From positions 18,671,535-18,735,534 of the forward strand of contig NC_058503.1 of the NCBI RefSeq assembly GCF_020382885.2: a DNA stretch of 64,000 nucleotides. The letters run 5' to 3'. Of this stretch, positions 54,502 to 64,000 are shown one piece after another. The position numbers and the translations under genes are program-made. This DNA comes from Scatophagus argus (lineage: Eukaryota > Chordata > Actinopteri > Scatophagidae). The notes beneath the pieces are model-generated. The model was given only the letters and a program-made list of their open reading frames with translations, was not told the DNA's origin and searched no databases. Numbering within the stretch: the stretch's first letter is position 1; every line of letters begins with the position of its first letter.

Positions 54502-57500
54502 AGGCAGACCGACGAACTATGACCTTATTCGTGTGGATATTAGTCTTAAACTTTTTCTTGTGCTGGACTTCGGTTGAAGCTCAGGTAAGGAAACATTTTG
54601 CATCCACTTTGACATTGTTACAATCGCTGCAGCTGAAATCACATATTTTTTTTTGCATGCCCCCTGTAGCCTGTTCAGAAAAGGCGTAATATGAACCCAT
54701 TAGCACGTGCTACTTATATAATTTTTAGAGGAATCTCCAGCAGAAAAGTCGGGATTCCTGACAGGTGACAGCAACGAATCTCACTTCAGTGGAGCTATAA
54801 AGAACACTGAGAAATCTTTAGTGTGGAGTTATACGCGTCCATCTACGGTTCATCTCCCCTCAACATTACAGTGTTGCTGAGGTAAATCCCCTCTTGATAA
54901 AATTGGTTAGCCGACCACAACCCGGGAACATAACAGTCACATGTTTTCTTACAGTGTTTTCCGATAGCAAAACTGACTGGCTGACCTGTGGATTGATCAT
55001 CATAAAAAGTCTCTGCATTAATGGATGAGCTTTACTCTTCAGATGCCATTTGTTGCTGTTGCATAATTTGAGGAGTTGTACCAATGACCATCATCTGCCA
55101 AGCTGTCTCACGCTCCATCTGCTGCAGGCATCTGGGACCAGCCCTTGAACCTAACAGCTCCTCCATATGATGTATTCTCACACGACTAAATTTGTGTTGA
55201 GTGAGCGATGAGCTGCAGAAGAAGTGATTCACAAGAGTGGCAGGGTTATTCATGACTGACTTGTGAATGACTGAGAGCTGATTGGAATAGAGTGAAACCT
55301 GCAAAGTGGTTGTTGTAGAGGCGTAGTAATCCCACTGATTTAATCCTTGATGAGAACGTACGCCAAAATGAGCAGTGCCTCAGATTGCATTGCATTGAAG
55401 AGTCTACTCAAGTAAAAGTGCGTTAGTATTGTCAGCGAACTGGACCTCAAAAGCGAAAGTATCTATACCATGCTCTGGGTGAGCACTGGATTCTGATGGG
55501 CTGCAGGAGGACAATTAATTGGGCACACCTAGAAAGTCAAACAGTGACACCTCCATGTGAAAAATAAATTGCATGAAAAAGATCAACACTGCCTGGAGTC
55601 CTTCAGTGCCTCATCCTCACCACAGGATGGTGACTCTAACACGCAAGGCTGTAAGGCTGCAGGTGGCCTACACTGCATCACACCTACTGACCCTTTGCAG
55701 GCTTCGACCCCATTGACTCAACTGGCCACTTCAGGCTGCGGCCGACATGGACACAAGAGCGTGCGTGGATTATCGTTCGTTTTGAAAATCGAGCCTCCTG
55801 GCTGTTGTTTACCTGCACAGCCTGGCAGGGAGCAGATCAGTCTCAGATGACTGGATAACATTTTGTTGTTGTTTGTTTATTGTTGGGGTGTAAAGCTCCC
55901 TCTTTTTCTTCTCCTTTATTTTCTGGTATCTTGATTTATGTGCAGGTTCTACATGGCAAAGATAATTCATGCCGATATTAACAAGCTGTTTTCAAATTCC
56001 TCTGGTGAAGTGGGTTTCAGCCTCATAATCAGACTGAATTTGAATTTTGACTCACTTCATTTAGTCTGCTTGACATTTCTGGTTGGGTGTGATTGCTTCT
56101 TGAGTTCATTTTGCCCCGACCAATCAGAAGTGACTGACATATCCATAATTTTGATGTTCTTTTTCGAGTTCATTTAAAAGTCAGTCTACAGGAGCTGAAA
56201 ACCAATCTCATCCATGTTGCTGTTTTTCTGCCAACATTTTTCATGATGTAGCAAGGAAGATAACATCCCCATTCTTATCCCACCTAAAAGCTGAGAACAG
56301 GACGGAGGAAGGAAGGGTCACAGCTCTGTTTGAACTAAACGTCTGGACTCATCTCTGAACATACAGAAATGAAACACTGATAGTTAAAAGCAGCATCTTA
56401 ACTACTTCTTTAAAATGCTATCTGTGCTGTGCACATGAACAGATTCTGTAATTCCAGTTTTGCTGAAAATAAACAACCATACTGCATAACATTTGCAGAA
56501 TATTTTTTGGAGGGCAGCCTGATGGCCAACATATGTTGGGTGAAGAAATACAGTTTAAATTTCAATTTCTTTTCTATAAACCACCTTTTATTGTTAATAA
56601 CTTATTTGCACACCATTGCTTTCTGTGTAATCTTGTGTAAATAAATTAAGATTAAGAAACCAGAATTGACCGCCTCCTGATCTTTGACGAACTGAGACAA
56701 CTTGTCAGCATCACATACTTAAATACTGAAAAAAAAAATATGTGCACCCTTGATTTTCATCTCTGCAATCAAAGCTTCACTGCTTCTCTTTCTTCATCTC
56801 CTTCTGCAGTCCTGTCTCATACATATTAAGTTGTTATGATTTTGCTACATACATGTAGAGAAAATGCAGTAGCTGCCCGAGTTCGGTTCACCAGCGACAT
56901 TATGTCAGGTTCATTAAGTTCATTAAGTGCTGCACAGGAGCCACAGGGAGCACAATCAAAGCACAAAATTTGATTCTGGAGACTGCATAAAGTGTCTCAT
57001 GTGCACTTTGGTTTGGGCAACAAAGATGGTGCTTAGTTGATTGTAACTTTGGTTCTAAAAAAAATGAGGAAGAGAGTCGCCGGTGGTCTTCTTCAAGTCC
57101 AGACTTGGTCCAAACTTTCCTCCTGCCACACGAGTTCCACTCTTCATGTAACAGGCTGACATGACTCAAAGTGATTAACTACAGCATGGTGAACACAACC
57201 GGGGAAGGGAGAGGAGTTTCAGTAAACCCCACTTTACGTTATGTCTGCTGCACACCTACTCTTAAGCCTGAAGAGATTCAGGGTGCCTGATTTCTTTGCT
57301 TGATGGTCTGGAGCCATCGAATTTTACATGGTTATTTGAATTTGATTTAGTAATATAAATAAAATGTTCCCTCCCGAAAGGCTGACACTTGACAGCATCA
57401 ATCCATTATGATGTCTTTATTCAAATTTTCAGCACATGTTTTGAAATGGCTGGAATAAGTGCTTGTCTCTGCAGACAAGTAGGGATGCAAGTTGTTAAAA

Positions 57501-60500
57501 TGAATGAATGTGGTAGTTCAGAAAAAGAGAAAAAAAAACTTGTCTTGTTTAAATGAATATTACAGACCTGGCAGCGACACATGCTCTCTTCTCTTATTTG
57601 AGACTTGTGAGTTTGGTATTGCAGCTTAAACAGACGTCAGGCACTGACCTCCAAATGAGTCTGAGGATGACACCTGAAATCCATGGATGGAAGCCATTAC
57701 TCCAAATAAAAAGGGCAGAATAACGATGTTCAAGTTTGAGTGAAACCTGAGTGCCGACTCATCATGTTTGATGTCAAAAAGTTATTCAGAATTTACTTCC
57801 AGGAAAGGAAAATCCAAATAAGTTATTAAAGATGTTTGTAGCCCGTGCAGTGGGATAATGTACTGCAATCACCTAGCAGCTACTGGGAGGATTACCATGA
57901 AATGTAGTGAATTCATGATACTCTTATGATGACTTCTTATGACATTAGTGGTCTCTGATTTCTCTCCTAGCGCCACCATAAGGTCAAAATGTGACTTTGG
58001 CAAATGACCAAAAACCTGGTCAAAAACATTTCCCATCAGTTGCAGTTGTACTCTGGGCTTAGTGCTAATCAGCAAATGTTAGCATGCGAAACTAGTATGG
58101 AAACTGAATACGGTAAATGTAAATATCACCATATTAGCATTGTGGTAGTCGTTAGTTCAAAGGTCACTGCTGTTCCTGGGTACACAACAAAGCAGCTAAC
58201 ATGACCGTGGACTCCTGGGTGCCTTTAAGCATTAGTTGAAGATAAAAGCTTGTCTCAGCCTTCTGAGTTGTTATCAAGAAATCAAGAATCAAGAAATAAC
58301 TCCAGTATGACCTCAAATTGTGAAAAATCAATATTTAAATGCCCACCATTTACGACCCACCAAGTGAAAGTGAGTCTTGGAACAGTAGAAAAAATGTCTT
58401 TGTGAGTAAAACAACAGGAACAGGTACCTCTGGTTTTATTCTTCTAATGAACATATCCATGTTTGTACATCACCTGACTGAAGCCGACTCAAAGTGTCCA
58501 AGCCACAGTTACACTGTCGTTCTGTGGGAAACAATGAACAGCCACTAACCTCAGTCACCACCTATGCAAGAAGTATTTGTTTTCTAATGACCTTTTTATA
58601 TTTTATACTTTAATATTTTCAGTTTTACTTGCACAAAAATTCTAAAGAAGGAAAAAAAATAAATTCTATTTGCCTAACATGTAATTCAAAATGTAATATA
58701 AAATAAACCTCTCTATGTGCTCATTTTATATTCATTAAATTTGCAGATAAAGAACAGAAAGCGTCATGATATTTTATTGGCTCTCAGATCTGATCGTGTT
58801 TTGCTCGTTGTGGTCCACAGATGGGGTTTGATGGTCCTCTCTCTGCACAGGAGCAGATGTACATCCTGTATGAAATCAAACTGCAGTGCTACCAGAACCT
58901 CTCCAACATTGACCCAGGGTCCGCAGGTACAAAGCGTGCATTAATGTGAGCAACAGCACTGCAAACATAGTGCTGCTGCTCTCCTCCTCGCTGTAAGTTG
59001 TAGAACTCCTCACACAACACTTACATTCAAAACTTGACAGGCCTGCCCTGCCTCGTTAAGGTCACTGAACTACCACTGGGCTGCCGCTTTTATTGGGAGA
59101 CGAGTTTAGAGGATGGTGACACCACCAGATGTACAATATCTATTTGGAGACTTTGGAATGAATAAAGCTGCAGTTACACTATATAGACCAAAGTATTGGG
59201 ACAGAGGTAGAGTTACACCCCCCCCAAGCTATAACAGCCAGACTGTCCTTATGGAGCTTTGCTTTGTGCACTGGGACACACTCATACTGGAATAGAAAAG
59301 GGGCTTCAACAAACTGCTGCCACAAAGTTGGAAGCATAGCATTGTCCAAAATGTCTTGGTATGCTGAAGCATTAAGATTTGCCTTCACTGGAAGTCAGGG
59401 GCCGAGGCCAACCCCTGAAAAACAGCCCCATACCACAGCTGTATTCGACAATAAAGAGTTGTGTCCCAAAACTTTTGGTCATATACTGCATTTCCTGTCA
59501 CAACAAAACTTCTCGTCTGTTTTATGTTTTAAACCTTTACTACCTAGCATAGAGTTAGCCCAGCAGCACCCAGAAGCTGAGCAATTACTACTTTCAAATG
59601 TAGCCTCACTGACTGATTGATATTTATGATTTGGTAATGAAAGGTTATGCAACTTTACTAAATTGAAATAGCATTTCTACTGAAAGTTGCACTTTAAAAT
59701 GTGTTCCTACAGTCACGAATCAGCAGAGGTGTAGCTTTAATGTTTTTTGGATTTTGTAAACAGCCTGCAAGATAAAATCCACAGACATCCATTGTTTTTG
59801 TGTTATTAGCTTTGTTGGCCAAAAGCAAAGTAACATGTGGTCCTAGAAAATCAGTGCAGACTTAATTTTTAATTTATCATGTAAATTATATTCTGAAAAG
59901 GTTATGTTTTAAGATTTCATTACATCTTAAAGATGTATTCAGTTGATTTAAAGACAACTGATTAGAGAATTAAACTGATTAGAAACTGATTCTTAAAGTC
60001 TCGTGACACTTTTGGCCACGTCGATTTGCATTTCTATTACCAGTTCAACCACAGTTAGCGTGGGCTGCTTCCAAGATGGATGATCTCGGGATTAGGGCCA
60101 AAGTGGGCCCGACTCACCTTCAAGTGGGTTGCAGTGAAGTCTTACTGACTTCTCACTCAAAAATAATTTGTCAGATAGTTGTCACTACACAAAATAAACA
60201 AGCTGTAAGTCAAATGAAAATATCTTTACAGATTTTCCGCAACAACAACAAGAAAAAAATCTTAAAAATGACCCAGGACCAGGTACCAGAGGATACAGCA
60301 CATGTATGTTGACTTCTTCCTGGTTCTCTTCTCATTGCAGATGAAACGTGCCCTCCAGACTGGGATGGTCTTATTTGCTGGCCCCATGGGTCCCCTGGGC
60401 TGGTTACTAAGGTCCCCTGCCCGTCTTACATCTATGACTTCAATCACAAAGGTTAAACGCTTGTTTGCAGCTGAAGACTTATAAGATTATAAGGCACCTT

Positions 60501-62275
60501 AAATGTAGAGACAAATTCAGGCTGTTTATATGTTCACATCAGCGTGAATTACATTAAGCTGAAATAGACAGAATCAGTTTTTTTTCTATTTTGATGAATC
60601 CATACGAGTAAACACTGTCCAAAAAACATGTAAAACTGTGGGATTACAGGACATGCTTACAGAAAGTGTGACGTCAATGGTTCCTGGGTGTTTGTGGACC
60701 GCTGGAACAAAACGTGGACCAACTACTCGGAGTGTCTGCGCTTCCTTCAGCCCAGTGATGAGGAAAGGAGAGTAAGTTTGACTGTGAAATATTTATGGAG
60801 TCCCCGATTTGGTTAACGAGCTAATCCAATATTATTCACATACGTACATGGATGTGAAAGCACACTGATTGTTACCTTACATAACAGTCAAAGCTGCAAA
60901 TCCCACAGGATCCTCGGACAGGCGAATAGGGAGGCCGACCATAAACAATCTGATGTGTGAAAATGAAGTCAGACGCTAGGCAGCTGTCTGTGCTTAATCT
61001 TATGTAAGGGCACATTGTACAACGTTAATTGGTGGGACAGAGATTCACATCTCGAGCAGCTCTTGCCGTCCTCTGCAGCAGCAGCTCCCACCTTCTTGCT
61101 CCTTTCGCTTGTTAGCCCTTAACACGAAGCAATGCCAGCATCTGACAGCTCGTCACTGGCTTCTGTCCTAAGATCAGTTGAAGAGTGACATTCCTTTCTT
61201 AGGCTCTTAGATTTCTTTTTAGATTTCTACATTTATTTTAATAGCCCACAGGATTTCCAACTATACACTATTATATAGAATCGCCATCAGAGAAAAACAG
61301 CACAATTCTGTTTAGCATGCGTGGGTTTTTTCTTATTTCCTGCGTCAACAATTTTCTCTCAATGCCTAACATTTGCCTTGCTTCCTCATGGCTCTAAGAA
61401 AATGTCCTGTCTTTCCTCATATGTAGTAGAAGACAGTTGATAAATGCAGGAAATGAAAGCTAGACTCTAATCAAGTAGTGGCATTTGAAAAACATCACAA
61501 AGTGAAAGGGCTGCTGTAAACAACAAGCCGACGAATGGAAGCAAAAATAGTCAAATACACATTCACAAAGAGTCTCTGACTAGAAGAGCAGACACCTCGT
61601 AGGCTCGTAGGCTCAAAACTGAAACTTTCAAGTGGCTACAAGCTGGAAGCACGCTGACAGATCATAACCTTAAGAAGCAAAGATGTTAGCTCTCTAGCTG
61701 ATGCAAAACAAATCTCCAATTGTAAATTCACACTCTTTTTAACTCTGTTTTGTTCTCCACCAACTCTCTTGGAGTTCTGGAGCCCCGGAAATGTTTGATG
61801 GATTTGACAAATGTTACTCCTTCAACTTCTCCTGTCAAAATGCAAATACGAAAAAATAATTAGATCCCCAAAACGTGAGCTGTGACGTTTTTGGCTCTCG
61901 TTGCAACTCGTCTCAAACTGTTTGACATAAAAAGTCAACCGAATAACAAGGATTCAAGGATTCAAGGAACGTTATTGTCATACCAGCTCACATTCACATG
62001 TCTATGGTACAAAATTAGGACTCGGGTCCCGGGAGCAGTAAGTAGACTATAAAAATATGAAAATATAAAAGTACGAGGTAAATAGAAATATAAGCTAAAC
62101 AGAAAATAGAATATAAAAAGAATATAAAACTAGACATTTAGATAAGCTAAATGAAAGTCTCCTCTCTATGTTCACAGCAAGAATTCTTTGATCGGCTGTA
62201 TGTCATGTATACCATCGGCTACGCTGTGTCCTTCAGCTCTCTGCTCGTGGCCATTGTCATCATTGGATACTTCAG
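54498..62275 (+). CDS. pth2r: Parathyroid hormone 2 receptor, first five coding exons (3' end beyond window)
   Basis: Coding exons 54498-54584, 58821-58926, 60341-60451, 60650-60771 and 62178-62275 have GT-AG borders and matching phases (174 residues plus two bases). Exon 1 encodes a signal peptide ending in Ala-Gln; a second ATG at 54519 would also leave a good signal. The hormone-binding ectodomain has all six class B GPCR cysteines (52, 68, 77, 91, 108, 130), with [22 protein letters not shown] and [17 protein letters not shown], and N-glycosylation sites at 55, 111, 121 and 126. Exon 5 gives the first membrane helix, [13 protein letters not shown] to IIGYF. FLQP and [12 protein letters not shown] point to PTH2R rather than PTH1R. 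The receptor couples mainly to Gs and answers to PTH2/TIP39. The remaining helices and tail are outside the window. No defect is seen. Confidence 0.93.
54585..58820 (+). other. pth2r: pth2r intron 1
   Basis: 4.2 kb with donor CAG|GTAAGG and acceptor GTCCACAG. AT-rich with no recognised gene or full-length repeat. Confidence 0.75.
59177..59488 (-). mobile_element. Decayed Tc1/mariner transposon fragment in pth2r intron 2
   Basis: The two ends form imperfect inverted repeats: the left has GACCAAAGTATTGGGACA and the right, reversed, GACCAAAAGTTTTGGGACA. Between them a minus-strand frame (59388 to about 59215) reads like part of a Tc1 transposase, with [21 protein letters not shown] and [14 protein letters not shown]. 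Most of the transposase is missing, so it is a deleted, inactive relic. A TA lies just before the left end, while the right flank TA is not intact. Confidence 0.85.
61945..62130 (+). repeat. LINE-tail-like dispersed repeat in pth2r intron 4
   Basis: AAGGATTCAAGGATTCAAGG is followed by GTTATTGTCATACCAGC and later by AT-rich AAATATGAAAATATAAAAG-like units. This arrangement is common in fish genomes as a retroelement tail. It ends about 50 bases before the exon 5 acceptor. Confidence 0.6.
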
Positions 62276-64000
62276 GTAAGTGAGGACTTGCTAAGTGATG
62301 TGCTGTCTTGGTATTAACTGCAACTTCAAGCTAACTGCAAAGACAGAAACTGCAGCAGCTCCACTTCTGTGTCTGAACCCCACACACACTCCACATCCTA
62401 TCCTGTCTGTGAGCATGACTTGCAGGAATTCTAAAACAGTTGTAAGGTTTAACTGTGCACTTTTCAGTTTATTCACTGGCTCTTGAAAAGTCTCCAACCC
62501 CCTGAGGATTGCAATTTTCATTGTGACACCTGCACCACTGTGACGGTTGCATCCTCTGTTGTTTTCCAGTCGCAAACTACATTCCTGACCACATTCGTTT
62601 CCTTTTTGTGTTGTACCTTGTTCACGATGACAAAATTGCAAAAATGGAGGATACTTAAAAAAGCCATCCTGAAAATGATTTGAGAGTAGAGTCGAATGCT
62701 GGTGAATTGTCATGGAAATTAAGGACATTCTCACAGCTGAAACCACACGGAGACCAAACCACAGACAGTCAAACCATAAAATAGCAATGAAATAATGAGT
62801 CTGTGGATATTAGAAATGAAGCATTTGCTTGCCATTTGCGAATGTTTCTTTATAATATTGGTAATGGTTTGATTTTGCATGCTTCGGATCATTTCCAGTT
62901 CATACAAAATGGCACAGTATGTTTAAATCTCCTGTGGCAGATGGTGCATGTTACTCCTTACATATTGTTCTCCTTCCTTGTGAAATAATGGAGAGATGGT
63001 AGTAGAAAACACGCTGGACAAAAGCAAGTGATACAACGGCTCATTGAAATACTGAACACAGCGGCCTTAACATTTTACCCTGGCCTTGCTACCGAGCTGC
63101 TGCTGTTGGCTTATAATTGTGAAGAAATAAAAAACTTGGGGATAACCTCAGCTCTCTCAACAGCTCTCTCATAACTGAGCAACCAAATACTTGTAGGTTT
63201 ACATGTGTTTGAAAGGTGCTAAAACAAAGCTGTCTTATTAGAGTTATTAGTCTGATATATCCACAAATTGAGATGCAGTAAACAGACACATTACCTCATC
63301 ACTATGCATTGTGTTCTTTCAATTAAGGAAATTCCTGTTTTCCAGACAATTAGTACCAAATTATACACTTCTGTCCAAGAAAGGTAATTGCAAGAGGAGC
63401 ATTAGGAAATCACAGACTACAGAAAATTATTACTTTAAAGCAAGAGAATATCCAAGGACAACAGAACACTTTGTGGGTGGAAACTGGAGGCACAATAATG
63501 AAACTGGAGGCAGAATAATGAAACTCTTGCTGCCATCAGACATCTAATTCTATTGTGAATGAACTGAATATGTGGCTTTAAATTAAATATTTTATTTTAT
63601 TCAGCATGTGACTTCATTCCTTCATTAAACACTTTAACTTTATAATGCTGTGTTCACTGTCTCCACACTAAAAAACAGGCTAATACTGGTTGACCAAATC
63701 ACATACATTCAGTACCTCTTCACTTGCACTCTTTTCTCAGAAGATCAGAGATCATTTTAACCACTTCAAATATTGTAAATCCTCTTGCGAGACTCTTCGG
63801 GTTTAATGTGAAATTTTGCTGGTGTAATCAACCTACCAGCACCTCAGAAACGTTTGGTAAGTCCTTGACCAATCGAAACTGTGGCCCACTTACCTCAAGT
63901 GGTCCTTCCTTAACATTTAGAACCTGGGAGGGGAATGCAGGGAAAATGGAAAAACGGAAAGGATAGAAAACCTTTAAAAACATAATTTCAGTAGAGTCTG
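62276..64000 (+). other. pth2r: pth2r intron 5, continuing beyond the window
   Basis: Begins GTAAGTG after the first transmembrane exon. No sequence matching the next receptor exon (first intracellular loop and second helix) is found before the window ends. Confidence 0.7.

Noticed and set aside
54498..62275. PTH1R as the receptor identity
   Set aside because: PTH1R has a long extra ectodomain insert not seen here, and the FLQP and [11 protein letters not shown] motifs match PTH2R better. A fish PTH3R was considered less likely for the same reason.

Overview
The window is vertebrate nuclear DNA, most likely from a teleost fish. It holds spliced vertebrate genes with GT-AG introns, many long (CA)n, (GT)n and (GA)n microsatellites, AT-rich spacers, and dispersed repeat tails of the kind common in fish genomes. 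All assignments come from reading the sequence and its translations; no database search was run.

Layout, left to right. The first 1.6 kb is a CpG-rich, promoter-like region with no gene I can name. At 4.0-5.2 kb (minus strand) is tmem177, two coding exons giving a complete 310-residue mitochondrial membrane protein. A dispersed repeat at about 5.9-6.3 kb separates it from a possible promoter near 6.5-6.7 kb. At 8.0-9.4 kb (minus) is an intronless TRIM E3 ligase gene with RING, B-box, coiled coil and PRY/SPRY. From 9.4 to 15.8 kb I see only spacer and microsatellites. At about 15.85-16.0 kb a CpG-rich stretch ending in a strong splice donor may be the non-coding first exon of mras, whose coding exons run from 33.5 to 37.7 kb (plus strand, 208 residues, complete, ending in a CAIL prenylation box). 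The 3' UTR probably runs to about 41.3 kb.

Inside that presumed mras 5' intron, in antisense orientation, sits a 7.8-kb LTR retrotransposon (19772-27548). Its two LTRs of about 1.97 kb appear to differ only by one GT unit in a microsatellite. It is flanked by a 4-bp ATGA repeat and has a polypurine tract and a primer-binding-site-like sequence in the expected minus-strand places. It has one long intact Gag-like reading frame (652 residues) and no protease, reverse transcriptase or integrase, so it looks like a very young, non-autonomous, gag-only element. Its leader holds a second, diverged copy of the LTR/primer-binding-site junction, and its LTR holds three evenly spaced YY1-like motifs. 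This is the most unusual object in the window.

From 41.3 to about 54 kb there is gene-poor spacer. At 54.5-62.3 kb (plus) are the first five coding exons of pth2r, the class B GPCR for PTH2/TIP39: signal peptide, complete six-cysteine hormone-binding domain and first transmembrane helix. The rest lies beyond the right edge. One intron carries a decayed Tc1/mariner fragment.

The genes do not form a functional unit. They are independent loci: respiratory-chain assembly, ubiquitin ligation, small-GTPase signalling and peptide-hormone reception. I found no tRNA, rRNA or CRISPR.
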